From Paracoccaceae bacterium (GTDB lineage: Bacteria > Pseudomonadota > Alphaproteobacteria > Rhodobacterales > Rhodobacteraceae), in the NCBI GenBank assembly GCA_029244725.1, contig JAQWQJ010000057.1:1-47665 (forward strand): a stretch of 47,665 bases of DNA. The letters run 5' to 3'. The position numbers and the translations under genes were made by a program. The notes beneath the pieces were generated by a model that was not told the origin of the DNA, did no database searches, and saw only the letters and a list, made by a program, of their open reading frames with translations. Shown one piece after another: positions 25,175 through 34,175 of the stretch (position 1 is its first letter; every line of letters starts with the position of its first letter).

Positions 25175-26554
25175 ATGAGCGTCACATTTGCCCCATCATC
25201 AGAAAATACAATTCCACTTTATGTTTTAGCGGCGGATGAGGTCGAGGCGTTTTTGGCAAGCCAGCCAGAACGGGTGAAAACTTGGGTAAACGCCGTGGGG
25301 TTTTCTGGTGCATTAGGGGCAGCGGTTGCTGTGCCGTCCGATGACGGCGGAATTGCAATGGCACTCGCTGGTTATGGCTCAAAGGATCAACGACGTCGGG
25401 GCCGTTTTCATTTGGCAGCTGCTGCCACGAAGCTGCCCGAAGGGACCTACCGAATTGTTAGTGGCGTTCCATCTGATGATATGGCCGAGGAGGCCTTGGG
25501 TTGGCTTTTGCAAAGTTACCGGTTTGATCGCTACAAAGCCTCTCCGGCGCTGAAGGCTTCACTGGTCGCGCCTGACAATGTCGATGCACAGCGCATTGAG
25601 ATCATTGCTGCAGGTGAAAAGCTGGCGCGTGACCTGATTAACACGCCCGCCGGTGACATGGGTCCCGACGCGTTAGAGGCCGCCGCGCGTGACCTAGCCC
25701 AACAGCATGACGCGCAGTTTAATGTCGTATCCGGCGACGCGCTTTTGGCGCAAAACTTCCCGATGATCCACGCCGTTGGGCGCGCCTCAGACGAGGCCCC
25801 TCGCCTTTTGGGCATGACTTGGGGTGGCAAAGGCCTAAAACTGACTTTGGTTGGCAAAGGCGTATGCTTTGATACGGGTGGACTAAACATCAAACCTGGA
25901 AGCTCAATGGGGCTGATGAAGAAAGACATGGGTGGTTCGGCAAATGTGCTTGGACTGGCGCATATGATCATGTCGCTTGGGCTTGAGGTTCAGCTGCGCG
26001 TGTTGATCCCTGCGGTTGAAAATGCCATCGACGGGTCCGCATTTCGGCCCCAAGACGTGCTGACGGCGCGCAATGGGATGACGGTTGAGATTAACAATAC
26101 GGATGCTGAGGGACGCTTGGTTTTGGCTGACGCTTTGGCGTTTGGGGCTGAAGGCGCACCTGATTTGATGATCTCAATGGCGACACTTACAGGTGCTGCA
26201 CGTGTGGCCGTTGGCCCAGATTTGGCGCCGTTTTATGCGGATGATGCGTTTGCCGCTGGGCTTAGCAAAGCCGCAGCCAAGGTTGCTGATCCCGTCTGGC
26301 GCATGCCTTTTCACGCCCCCTACGAGCGTATGATCGAGCCTGAGATTGCTGATCTTGATAACGCTCCTGCTGGTGGATTTGCGGGCTCTATTACCGCGGC
26401 GCTTTTCTTGCGTCGATTTGCGGGAAACACTCGCTATGCGCATTTTGACATTTATGGCTGGCAACCGACGGCGTTACCCGGCCGTCCGAAAGGCGGTGTG
26501 GGGCAAGGGATCAGAGCGTTGCTAGAGGCCTTGCCCCAGCTTTTGGACGGGTAA
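25175..26554 (+). CDS. pepA: Leucyl aminopeptidase, M17 family
   Basis: A 459-residue cytoplasmic metallo-aminopeptidase that trims N-terminal residues from peptides. The catalytic C-terminal half has VGKGVCFDTGGLNIKPG (metal-binding lysine and aspartate), MKKDMGGSA and the M17 signature NTDAEGRLVLADAL. The N-terminal domain is shorter and less conserved, as in PepB-like members. It is followed by a bidirectional terminator region shared with the convergent DUF2794 gene. Confidence 0.9.
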   Translation: MSVTFAPSSENTIPLYVLAADEVEAFLASQPERVKTWVNAVGFSGALGAAVAVPSDDGGIAMALAGYGSKDQRRRGRFHLAAAATKLPEGTYRIVSGVPSDDMAEEALGWLLQSYRFDRYKASPALKASLVAPDNVDAQRIEIIAAGEKLARDLINTPAGDMGPDALEAAARDLAQQHDAQFNVVSGDALLAQNFPMIHAVGRASDEAPRLLGMTWGGKGLKLTLVGKGVCFDTGGLNIKPGSSMGLMKKDMGGSANVLGLAHMIMSLGLEVQLRVLIPAVENAIDGSAFRPQDVLTARNGMTVEINNTDAEGRLVLADALAFGAEGAPDLMISMATLTGAARVAVGPDLAPFYADDAFAAGLSKAAAKVADPVWRMPFHAPYERMIEPEIADLDNAPAGGFAGSITAALFLRRFAGNTRYAHFDIYGWQPTALPGRPKGGVGQGIRALLEALPQLLDG

Positions 26555-26637
26555 AGGGGCGCCGCCCCTCTGCCTGCGGCATTCACCCCGAGTATTTGTA
26601 CAAAGATAAAATCGGCTGCTTTATCTTTGTACAAATA
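26555..26637. terminator. Bidirectional terminator built from two opposed repeat tails
   Basis: Directly after the pepA stop there is an AGGGGC/GCCCCT hairpin (26555-26569), then CTGCCTGCGGCATTCACCCC. Next comes an 18-bp perfect inverted repeat, 26593-26610 with 26620-26637, around a 9-base loop. Each arm equals the GTATTTG..ACAAAGATAAA tail of the dispersed element, one copy facing each convergent gene (pepA plus, DUF2794 minus). Confidence 0.75.
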
Positions 26638-26659
26638 TTCATTTCCTAAGCTTTCGCCT

Positions 26660-27001
26660 TTACTCAACGGCGCGGATTAGTTTGCGCTCAAGCACACGAA
26701 GCACCGATTTCAAATCATGTCCGCGTTTAAGGATCTGGCCATCCATGCCCACAACGCAATATTGCCCTTGTTTGTTGCGCAATTTGGGGCGTTTTTCGAT
26801 GCGATAGAGCGGGTGTTCGGCGGTGCGACGGAAGACGGAAAAGACAGCGGCATCGCGCAATGCGGATATTCCATAGTCTCGCCATTCTCCGGCGGCGACC
26901 ATTTTGCCATAAAGCCCCATGATGACGCCAAGTTCTAAACGGTGGAAATGGACCGTTTCGGGCGCCGATGATTGCGGGGCGGGAAAGCTCTGCATGTTCA
27001 T
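26660..27001 (-). CDS. DUF2794 domain protein
   Basis: A 113-residue protein of the DUF2794 family, common in alphaproteobacteria and without known function. Typical parts are VHFHRLELGVIMGLYGKMVAAGEWRDY, AEHPLYRIEKRP and the basic QGQYCVVGMDGQILKRGHDL. It starts 39 bp after imuB in the same direction and could share its transcript, though the pairing is probably accidental. Confidence 0.82.
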   Translation of the reverse strand: MNMQSFPAPQSSAPETVHFHRLELGVIMGLYGKMVAAGEWRDYGISALRDAAVFSVFRRTAEHPLYRIEKRPKLRNKQGQYCVVGMDGQILKRGHDLKSVLRVLERKLIRAVE

Positions 27002-27040
27002 GGAATCAGCTTTGCGCTGTTTTGAGTTGAAATCAAGAGG

Positions 27041-28696
27041 TCAGGCAAATTGCCCCTGACAGAACCAGCCAGCGGACATCGTGCCTCCGTGGGCAAAATA
27101 GAGCCACAGCTTGTCGCCCCGACTTGTGATCACCTGCCAGTAGTCGCGCACGCCGCTGCGCCAGTTGGGATCATCCAACCACCATTCCGGCGCGATGCGT
27201 TCGGGGCCGGTGGCCAGTGCGAGCGACAAATCCTGCCGTCGCCAGCGAAATGCAGCGGGGGGCGACGGGCTTTCGGGGGCGGTGACAGGCTCGGGTTGCC
27301 ACAATAGTAACGGTCGTGGCGTGGTGGGTTTGGGCCACTCCTTGGCGGGCTCAGACCATGCCGCAGCAAGGGTTTGGGCGGCTTTTTCGGGGATGTGGCT
27401 ATTGCCAGGGTGGCGGCGGGTGATTTGGTCAAGCCCCACACGCCCGCCGATCCGACTGATCAGATCCTCTAGCTGGCGTTCAGCGCCCAGCTTTGCGCGG
27501 GCGGCAAGGGCGGCGTCTAAATGACCAGCGGGGCGACGGTCGGCGACGGGTTCGATCCGCACGGCCTCAAGCCGCAGCATGTCGATGCCAAAACCAGCAT
27601 CAAGGTCGCCGAGCCTCATCGCCAGAAGCGGGCGAATGCGGTCAGGGGCGTGGGTTGGGCGGGCCAAGCCTGCCTCAATCCATTGCATCGTTTGGTCGGT
27701 GCGAAACGCTTGAAGCCGCACCAGCCGCGCGCCTTTGCCATCCTGTTCCAACCGATCCGCCAGTGCAGGCAGCAGTTTGTCGATACCGGCGAGGATATCG
27801 TCCTCAAGCCCAATGGGATCGGGCAGGGTCAACCGGACGGCATAGCGGGGCGGTGGCTTGGCGGGCGAGATCGGTTCGGACGCCGCGCCCAGTGCTTGAT
27901 CAAGCCGCATCACCAGCCCCTTACCAAAACGCCGTGCCAGCGAAGCACGGGGTTGGCCGATCAGGTCGCCCACCCTGCGCAAGCCAAGCCGCGAGAGTTG
28001 TTGGACCGTTTCCCCCTCAAGCCGAAGTGCCGCCACGGGCAGGGGCGACAGCACCGTATGCGCCTTACCCGGCGGGGCGATGCGGCCCTGCCCGCCCACA
28101 GGTTGCGCCATCGAGGGCCGCGAACCGCCACGTTCCCAGTTGTGGCGTTTGGCGGCGCGGGACCTTGTGGCGCGGGCCTCTTGCTCGATCGCATCGCCGG
28201 AACGGTGGCTGCTGACATCCATACCGGCGAACCGCGCCAGCGCCCACGCCGCGCCTTGGGTATCGCCCAACCCCAGCCGGGAACTGAGACCAAGATCCAA
28301 CGCCTCGGTCTCGATCTGTTGCAGCAGGTTTTCTTCGCCCCCGAAAAGATGTGTGCAGCCGGTGACGTCGATCACCAGCCCGTCGGGGCGCATAGCCGAG
28401 ACCCAAGGCGAAAATTTGCCAGCCCAGCGGGTGAGCACATCAAGAAACGCGGCCTCGGCCTGTGGGTTTTGCAGGCGGGTCACCAGATCGGGGCACATCG
28501 CCAGCGCATCGCGCAGCGGTTGCCCGTGATGCAACCCCGCCGCTGACGCCACATCCGAGAGCGAGTTAAGCACCTGCATCTGGCCTGTGTCACGCAGCAC
28601 GGCAAAAGGCATCTCGCGCAGGGCATCGGCCTGACGGAGAAGACGTTCAGCGCCAAGGCGTGGAAACCAAAGCGAGAGGATACGACGGTGGGGCAT
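27041..28696 (-). CDS. imuB: ImuB, inactive Y-family polymerase-like mutasome protein
   Basis: A 551-residue Y-family homologue that in alphaproteobacteria and mycobacteria acts as the adaptor between the beta clamp, ImuA and the DnaE2 polymerase during damage-induced mutagenesis. The N-terminal ILSLWFPRLGAERLL replaces the metal-binding DxD segment of active Y-family enzymes, so it is expected to be catalytically dead. DGLVIDVTGCTHLFGGEE (about 105-122) and the C-terminal GPERIAPEWW..VRDYW motif are family hallmarks. An SOS box lies 12 bases upstream of the start. No imuA precedes it. The gene is GC-richer than its neighbours, similar to dnaE2 at 39713-42673. Confidence 0.88.
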   Translation of the reverse strand: MPHRRILSLWFPRLGAERLLRQADALREMPFAVLRDTGQMQVLNSLSDVASAAGLHHGQPLRDALAMCPDLVTRLQNPQAEAAFLDVLTRWAGKFSPWVSAMRPDGLVIDVTGCTHLFGGEENLLQQIETEALDLGLSSRLGLGDTQGAAWALARFAGMDVSSHRSGDAIEQEARATRSRAAKRHNWERGGSRPSMAQPVGGQGRIAPPGKAHTVLSPLPVAALRLEGETVQQLSRLGLRRVGDLIGQPRASLARRFGKGLVMRLDQALGAASEPISPAKPPPRYAVRLTLPDPIGLEDDILAGIDKLLPALADRLEQDGKGARLVRLQAFRTDQTMQWIEAGLARPTHAPDRIRPLLAMRLGDLDAGFGIDMLRLEAVRIEPVADRRPAGHLDAALAARAKLGAERQLEDLISRIGGRVGLDQITRRHPGNSHIPEKAAQTLAAAWSEPAKEWPKPTTPRPLLLWQPEPVTAPESPSPPAAFRWRRQDLSLALATGPERIAPEWWLDDPNWRSGVRDYWQVITSRGDKLWLYFAHGGTMSAGWFCQGQFA

Positions 28697-28708
28697 GGCA
28701 GCACAAAT

Positions 28709-28723
28709 GTTCCTATTATGTTC
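28709..28723 (-). promoter_or_regulatory. SOS (LexA) box of imuB
   Basis: On the gene's strand it reads GAACATAATAGGAAC, a perfect GAAC-N7-GAAC direct repeat, the LexA-binding form known in alphaproteobacteria (equivalently GTTC-N7-GTTC). It lies 12 bases upstream of the imuB ATG. The flanking bases GCAATGA just upstream are shared with the SOS-like box of dnaE2. Confidence 0.85.
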
Positions 28724-28863
28724 TCATTGCCACAGGTCAGATACTGAGTCGAGTCTGGATACTGACGGAAACGGTTAGAAATTTGCCGCGCAAAAGGCTT
28801 GATCCCTAGCAGACGAAAGAGGCAGGGTGGCTGCGATACGATATTTCCAAGGGAGAAGAATTC

Positions 28864-29994
28864 ATGAGAACACGCGCAGCTGTGGCATTGGAAGCCGGCA
28901 AACCGCTTGAGGTTATGGAAGTGAACCTAGAAGGCCCCAAAGCGGGCGAGGTTTTGATCGAAGTGAAAGCCACTGGCATTTGCCACACCGACGAGTTCAC
29001 GCGCTCGGGTGCGGATCCTGAAGGGCTGTTTCCGTCGATCCTAGGTCATGAGGGTGCTGGCATCGTCATGGAAGTGGGCGAAGGCGTGACCACGTTGAAG
29101 CCAGGCGATCATGTGATCCCTCTCTACACGCCTGAATGCCGCGAGTGTCACTCTTGTCTGTCAGGTAAAACCAACCTCTGCACCGCGATCCGTGGCACAC
29201 AGGGTCAGGGGCTTATGCCGGATGGCACCTCCCGTTTCAGCATGCTGGATGGCACGCCGATCTATCACTACATGGGTTGCTCAACCTTCGCGAACCACAC
29301 GGTTCTGCCTGAAATCGCACTGGCGAAAGTGCGTGACGACGCACCGTTTGACAAGATTTGCTACATTGGTTGCGGCGTGACTACCGGCATTGGCGCAGTG
29401 ATCAACACCGCTGGTGTAGAAATCGGATCGACTGCGGCGGTCTTTGGGCTGGGCGGCATTGGTCTGAACGTCATCCAAGGTCTGCGGATGGCTGGTGCGG
29501 ATACGATCATTGGCGTCGATCTGAACGACGGCAAAGCCGAAATGGCAAAGAAGTTTGGCATGACGCATTTTGTGAACCCCTCGAAGATTGAAGGTTCAGT
29601 TGTTGATGAAATCGTCAACTTGACCAAAACCGAAAAGGATCCATTCGGCGGCGTTGATTACTCGTTCGATGCGACCGGCAATGTTCAGGTTATGCGTGAC
29701 GCGCTAGAATGTTCGCACCGTGGTTGGGGCGTATCGGTCATTATCGGCGTGGCCCCAGCGGGTGCCGAAATTTCAACCCGCCCATTCCAGTTGGTCACAG
29801 GCCGTGTTTGGAAAGGCACCGCATTTGGCGGCGCAAAAGGCCGCACAGACGTGCCAAAAATGGTTGATTGGTACATGGACGGTAAGGTCGAAATCGACAG
29901 CATGATTACGCACAAGCTATCGCTAGACGATATCAACAAAGGCTTTGATCTAATGCATGCGGGTGAAAGCATTCGGGCTGTGGTTGAATTTTGA
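28864..29994 (+). CDS. frmA: S-(hydroxymethyl)glutathione dehydrogenase / class III alcohol dehydrogenase
   Basis: A 376-residue zinc dehydrogenase that oxidises the glutathione adduct of formaldehyde and also reduces S-nitrosoglutathione. Catalytic zinc ligands are C40, H62-E63 and the cysteine of YIGCGVTTG. The structural zinc cluster is C92, C95, C98 and C106. The NAD loop is [20 protein letters not shown] precedes the ATG. No S-formylglutathione hydrolase gene lies next to it; a terminator follows immediately. Confidence 0.95.
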   Translation: MRTRAAVALEAGKPLEVMEVNLEGPKAGEVLIEVKATGICHTDEFTRSGADPEGLFPSILGHEGAGIVMEVGEGVTTLKPGDHVIPLYTPECRECHSCLSGKTNLCTAIRGTQGQGLMPDGTSRFSMLDGTPIYHYMGCSTFANHTVLPEIALAKVRDDAPFDKICYIGCGVTTGIGAVINTAGVEIGSTAAVFGLGGIGLNVIQGLRMAGADTIIGVDLNDGKAEMAKKFGMTHFVNPSKIEGSVVDEIVNLTKTEKDPFGGVDYSFDATGNVQVMRDALECSHRGWGVSVIIGVAPAGAEISTRPFQLVTGRVWKGTAFGGAKGRTDVPKMVDWYMDGKVEIDSMITHKLSLDDINKGFDLMHAGESIRAVVEF

Positions 29995-30017
29995 TCCCAA
30001 TGCCTAAACACTAATAA

Positions 30018-30042
30018 AAAGGGGCGTTTTGCGCCCCTTTCT
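30018..30042 (+). terminator. Rho-independent terminator after frmA
   Basis: A 9-bp stem (AAAGGGGCG / CGCCCCTTT) with a 5-base loop, preceded by A-rich and followed by T-rich sequence, 23 bp after the stop. It could work in both directions. Confidence 0.8.
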
Positions 30043-30065
30043 TATATCGGAAGAATAAGCGCCAT

Positions 30066-31247
30066 ATGTCGACCACTCTCTTTTCCCCTTTGACGCTGCC
30101 CTGTGGAGTCGTTCTAAAAAATCGGATTATCAAGTCCGCGATGTCGGATTCACTTGGGGACGGCACCGGGCATCCAACTGACGGACAAAGCAAACTATAT
30201 CGTAGATGGGCGAAGGGCGGTTTGGCAGCCTCAATCATCGGAGAAGTCCAGTGCACGCCAGACTTTGCCGAAAAGCCCGGTAATTTGGTGTTGGATGACA
30301 ATGCTGACCTCAGTCGATTTAAAGCACTAGCTGCGGCGGGTCGCGAAAACGACGCGCAACTTTGGATACAGCTTGGACATGCTGGCGCGCTGGCCTATGC
30401 GCCAACGAGCAATCCCGTTGGTCCGAGCGCATTGAACATGGTCGGTTTAAGTTGCAGCGAAATATCCTTGGATGATCTGAAAGCTGTACCGACGGAATTT
30501 GCGAGAACTGCAACACTTGCAAAGCAGGTCGGCTTTAGCGGGGTTCAAATCCACGCAGCCCACGGTTTCTTGTTAAGTCAGTTTTTGTCGCCATTGTTTA
30601 ATAAGCGAGACGACGATTATGGCGGTTCAATTGAAAACCGAATGCGGTTGTTATTGGAGAGTATTCGCAGTGTTCGCGCCGCTGTTGGGCCAGATTTCCC
30701 GATTGCAATAAAATTGAATTCGTCCGATCAGCTTGAGGGCGGCTTAGCCGAAGCGGACGCTTTAAAAATTGTTGAAACGCTCGACAAAACCTCTGTCGAT
30801 CTCATCGACATTAGTGGCGGCACATACTTTCCAGGTGCAAAATCTGCTTCGGACGGGTCTGCCAAAGGGCCTTATTTTCTTGAATTCGCCACTGCAGCGC
30901 GGTCGTTGACGTCCAAGCCGCTGATGCTAACTGGTGGATTTAAAACTCGAGAGCAGGTTGAGGATGCGTTGACAAAAGGGGTCGACTTAATTGGATTAGC
31001 ACGGGCTTTGATTATCGAACCTTCGTTGCCAGAAATTTGGCAATCAGACCAACAAAATGACCCTACATTTCCGCGATTTTCAGAAGCACCCGAGGGCGGT
31101 ATTACAGCTTGGTACACGATGCAGATGACAGCCATAGCAGAGGGTAATGAAATTGCAGTTTCGGGCAATCTTTCTGAGGCCTTGGAAGACTACGAGAAAC
31201 GCGACAAAGCCCGGACTGACGTTTGGCTGAGGCACTTCAGCCCCTAA
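30066..31247 (+). CDS. NADH:flavin oxidoreductase / Old Yellow Enzyme family
   Basis: A 393-residue FMN-dependent ene-reductase-like TIM barrel. Landmarks are KNRIIKSAMSD at the N-terminus (where Old Yellow Enzymes bind FMN), QLGHAGALA, the active-site IHAAHGFLLSQFLSP, DDDYGGSIENRMRL and the C-terminal GLARALIIEPSLP. It has no C-terminal iron-sulfur or NAD domain, so it belongs to the short form. The substrate is unknown. It is slightly AT-richer than frmA and convergent with rsgA, 7 bp apart. Confidence 0.88.
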   Translation: MSTTLFSPLTLPCGVVLKNRIIKSAMSDSLGDGTGHPTDGQSKLYRRWAKGGLAASIIGEVQCTPDFAEKPGNLVLDDNADLSRFKALAAAGRENDAQLWIQLGHAGALAYAPTSNPVGPSALNMVGLSCSEISLDDLKAVPTEFARTATLAKQVGFSGVQIHAAHGFLLSQFLSPLFNKRDDDYGGSIENRMRLLLESIRSVRAAVGPDFPIAIKLNSSDQLEGGLAEADALKIVETLDKTSVDLIDISGGTYFPGAKSASDGSAKGPYFLEFATAARSLTSKPLMLTGGFKTREQVEDALTKGVDLIGLARALIIEPSLPEIWQSDQQNDPTFPRFSEAPEGGITAWYTMQMTAIAEGNEIAVSGNLSEALEDYEKRDKARTDVWLRHFSP

Positions 31248-31254
31248 CTTAGCC

Positions 31255-32331
31255 TTATCGTTTCTTAAACTTCACAGCTGATTTTATGACTTTACCGAAG
31301 GCTTTAGCGTCTGCTTTGCGCTCTGCAAACGAGGCTGAGTTGAATTTGTCTTCTGCCGCAAGTTTCTGCCAGCGTACATAACGGGCTTGATCAACTCGCC
31401 CGTCTTCAACGGCTTTGCGGATCGCGCACCCTGGTTCGACTTCGTGACTGCAATCGTTGAATTTACACTGCAAAGCGAGGTCCGTCAGATCACCGAAGAG
31501 ATTGGCTATTCCGGCCTCCGCGTCTGCCATTTGGATTTCGCGCATTCCCGGCGTATCGAGGATCCCGCAACCTTCGGCCGTGAAACGGAGGTGACGGCTG
31601 GTCGTCGTGTGTCGCCCACGAGCATCGTCTTCACGGATCCCTGCGGTATCCGCTGTGCCTTCACCAAACAGCGCATTTACAAGGGTCGACTTGCCAACAC
31701 CTGACGAACCAAGGAACGCAACGGTTTTTCCAGTTTTGCACCAGTCCGCCAGCTTAGTAATCGGTTCAGAGCTGAGCGCATTTAACAACACGACCGTCGC
31801 TTGGTCCGAAATCGCTTGGGACTGTGTGACATAGGGTTCTGGGTCGTCGCATAGATCGGCTTTGGTCAAAATGATCACGGGTTCAACATCGGCTTCAAAT
31901 GCTAAGGCGATGTAGCGCTCTAGGCGGGCGACGTTGAAATCCTGATTGCATGACGAAACGATGAACGCCGTATCTACATTTGAGGCAATCAACTGGAAAC
32001 GGCGATCATGACCAGGCGCGCGGCGTTTAAAGACGCTTTTGCGCTCTAGCACACGGCTGTTCGTCGGAAGGACCTTATCCAACATCAACCAATCACCAAC
32101 CGTTGCATCCGGCCCGGGTGGGATTTGCATTTCTATGTCATCGCCCAAAACAAAACTTCCGTTTCGATGCACGCGAGTAACCCGGACAGGCGGCGATTCC
32201 TCTAATTCCTCAATTGTCGTCTGTTGGGAAAAAAATGGTTGCCAACCATGCAACTGAAGAAATGTCTTTTCGGCCTTGTGGACCGGCTTAGATGCGCCTG
32301 ACGGCAGAAATTGCGAATAATCTCGGCTCAT
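31255..32331 (-). CDS. rsgA: Small-ribosomal-subunit assembly GTPase RsgA
   Basis: A 358-residue circularly permuted GTPase that proofreads late 30S maturation. After an OB-fold, the GTPase motifs occur in the permuted order: G4 TKAD, then the P-loop GSSGVGKST, then G3 DTPGMRE. The C-terminal zinc-binding part carries CKFNDCSHEVEPGC. It starts 4 bp after the TetR gene's stop in the same direction, so the two may be co-transcribed. Confidence 0.93.
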   Translation of the reverse strand: MSRDYSQFLPSGASKPVHKAEKTFLQLHGWQPFFSQQTTIEELEESPPVRVTRVHRNGSFVLGDDIEMQIPPGPDATVGDWLMLDKVLPTNSRVLERKSVFKRRAPGHDRRFQLIASNVDTAFIVSSCNQDFNVARLERYIALAFEADVEPVIILTKADLCDDPEPYVTQSQAISDQATVVLLNALSSEPITKLADWCKTGKTVAFLGSSGVGKSTLVNALFGEGTADTAGIREDDARGRHTTTSRHLRFTAEGCGILDTPGMREIQMADAEAGIANLFGDLTDLALQCKFNDCSHEVEPGCAIRKAVEDGRVDQARYVRWQKLAAEDKFNSASFAERKADAKAFGKVIKSAVKFKKR

Positions 32332-32335
32332 TTGA

Positions 32336-32959
32336 TCAAGACGTTACGCCGTAGCGCGCCATAAACGTTGAAATTGCGCCGTCAATGATGCGGTCAATAT
32401 CCGCCATCGCAATCGTGTCAGAGAGGCCGAAAACCACACGCTGAAATAAGTCTGCACGGCAAAGTTCGGTAAACTGGTCAGCAGCAAGTTGGGCATCATC
32501 CACGTTCAAAAGACCTTGTTCCGTCACGAAAGCGAAATAGCTAGCAAGTCGTTCTGAACCCATTTTTGGTCCTGTTTCATAGAATGTTCGGCCCAATTCA
32601 GGGAAGCGGATGGATTCCGACACGCAAACGCGAAAAATGCTTTGCCCAAAGTCCGACAGATAAAAATCGATGACGGTTCGCGCTGAGAAACGCAGTACAA
32701 TTTCGACAGGTGCATCGATGGCCGCAACGTTCTCCGCTTCCTGTGCGATGCGAGAGATTTCTGATTTCGCAGCCTCAAGAAACAGCAGGTTCTTGTCGGG
32801 AAAATAACTGTAGACTGTGGCCTTGGACACTTTCGCGGTCGCTGCGACTTCGTCCATGCTTGCGCCTTCAAATCCTTCGCGCATGAAAACAACACGCGCT
32901 GCATCCAAAACTTGATCGAATTTCCGACCCTTTTTTACGATGGGTTTGATTTTGGTCAT
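32336..32959 (-). CDS. TetR/AcrR-family transcriptional regulator
   Basis: A 207-residue repressor-type protein. The N-terminal helix-turn-helix is clear: FDQVLDAARVVFMREGFEG, ASMDEVAATAKVSKATVYSYF and PDKNLLF, within residues about 14-60. The C-terminal ligand domain resembles AefR-like members. The ATG at 32959 follows GAGGAA and gives the usual length; the frame is open for 23 codons further upstream. It is divergent from mbfA across a 130-bp region containing an inverted pair of ATGCAT half-sites, so it could control itself and mbfA. Confidence 0.85.
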   Translation of the reverse strand: MTKIKPIVKKGRKFDQVLDAARVVFMREGFEGASMDEVAATAKVSKATVYSYFPDKNLLFLEAAKSEISRIAQEAENVAAIDAPVEIVLRFSARTVIDFYLSDFGQSIFRVCVSESIRFPELGRTFYETGPKMGSERLASYFAFVTEQGLLNVDDAQLAADQFTELCRADLFQRVVFGLSDTIAMADIDRIIDGAISTFMARYGVTS

Positions 32960-33015
32960 AGATTCCTCGGTTAAACAGGGCCAAATATAGGCTGCCCATG
33001 TGGGTGCAAACAAGA

Positions 33016-33061
33016 GCGAATGCATCAATGTTCAAAGAGGTTGCAGCCAAAATGCATTTGC
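33016..33061. promoter_or_regulatory. Inverted ATGCAT half-sites in the TetR-mbfA divergent promoter region
   Basis: GCGAATGCAT (33016-33025) and, inverted, GCAAATGCAT (33052-33061 on the minus strand) match at 9 of 10 bases, with centres 36 bp apart. The pair lies between the divergent starts at 32959 and 33090. It may bind the TetR protein; no classical iron-control element is evident. Confidence 0.35.
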
Positions 33062-33089
33062 GTACTCTTCCGGCTGAAAGCGAGGCAAT

Positions 33090-34064
33090 ATGCGGTTCAC
33101 GTTTCAACGACGTCGATTTTCAGATTTAAGCGAACAAGAAGTGCTGGCGCTGGCGATTTCGTCTGAAGAGGACGACGCTAGAATTTATCGCAGCTACGCC
33201 CAACATTTGCGGCAAGAGTATCCGGCGACCGCTGCCGTTTTTGACGAAATGGCGGTCGAAGAAGACGAGCATCGCAACCGTTTGATTGATCGCCACAAGG
33301 TGCGCTTTGGCGATGTCATCCCCCTTATTCGTCGTGAACATGTCGCAGGGTTTTATCAGCGTCGACCCGTTTGGTTGCTTGAAAACCTTACCCTTGAAAC
33401 CATCCGCGATGAGGCTGGCGCGATGGAGCGTCGGGCCGAACAGTTTTATCACAAAGCTGCAGCACGATCGACCGATGCGGCAACGCGGTCTCTGCTTGGC
33501 GATTTGGCCGCTGCTGAAGCAGGTCATACAGACAAAGCCAGCGGTTATGGCCAGCAGCATTTGGATGAGGGCGCACTCAACAGCGAAGAAAAAACCAAAC
33601 GGCGCCAGTTTATCCTGACTTGGGTTCAGCCGGGTCTGGCAGGATTGATGGACGGTTCGGTTTCCACGCTTGCGCCGATTTTCGCCGTTGCTTTCGCCAC
33701 ACAGAACACTTGGACGACGTTTCTTGTCGGTCTGGCTGCTTCTGTCGGAGCGGGGATCTCAATGGGCTTTACCGAGGCCGCATCGGATGACGGAGAGCTT
33801 TCTGGGCGGGGATCGCCAATAAAACGCGGGTTCGCTTCGGGCATCATGACCACGATCGGGGGCTTAGGCCACGCCCTTCCCTATTTGATCTCAGATTTTT
33901 ACACCGCAACGATCACTGCCATCATCGTTGTCTTCATCGAGCTTTGGGCGATCGCGTGGATACAGAATCGTTATATGGACACACCAATGCTGCGCGCCGC
34001 ATTTCAAGTCGTATTGGGAGGCGCGCTGGTCTTTGCCGCAGGCGTATTGATTGGTTCAGGATAG
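33090..34064 (+). CDS. mbfA: MbfA-type membrane ferritin-like iron exporter
   Basis: A 324-residue fusion of an N-terminal rubrerythrin/erythrin-like di-iron domain (about 10-165; E58xxH61 and a second E/H pair in AAAEAGH) with a C-terminal VIT1/CCC1 membrane domain (about 175-324, starting WVQPGLAGLMDGSVSTLAP). This architecture is MbfA, an iron exporter that protects alphaproteobacteria from iron and peroxide stress and is often repressed by Irr. It reads away from a TetR gene. A GCGAGG ribosome site precedes the ATG. Confidence 0.9.
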   Translation: MRFTFQRRRFSDLSEQEVLALAISSEEDDARIYRSYAQHLRQEYPATAAVFDEMAVEEDEHRNRLIDRHKVRFGDVIPLIRREHVAGFYQRRPVWLLENLTLETIRDEAGAMERRAEQFYHKAAARSTDAATRSLLGDLAAAEAGHTDKASGYGQQHLDEGALNSEEKTKRRQFILTWVQPGLAGLMDGSVSTLAPIFAVAFATQNTWTTFLVGLAASVGAGISMGFTEAASDDGELSGRGSPIKRGFASGIMTTIGGLGHALPYLISDFYTATITAIIVVFIELWAIAWIQNRYMDTPMLRAAFQVVLGGALVFAAGVLIGSG

Positions 34065-34175
34065 CCCTATTCGATCGCACCACTATCGCAGCGTCAGTTT
34101 TTTGCACCAAAGGCTTCACCCTAGGGCGGCAAAGGCTTAGATAGTGCGCAATGCGCTCGTTCTAAGGATATCTAC

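Noticed and set aside
27493-28546. Long open frames on the plus strand (240 and 341 codons) opposite imuB
   Set aside because: They lie entirely within imuB in a GC-rich region, have biased composition and no recognisable motif; they are shadows of imuB.
33026-33044. GTTC-like half-site upstream of mbfA as a possible SOS box
   Set aside because: Only one GTTC is present; the second half is TTGC at the required spacing, so the motif fails.
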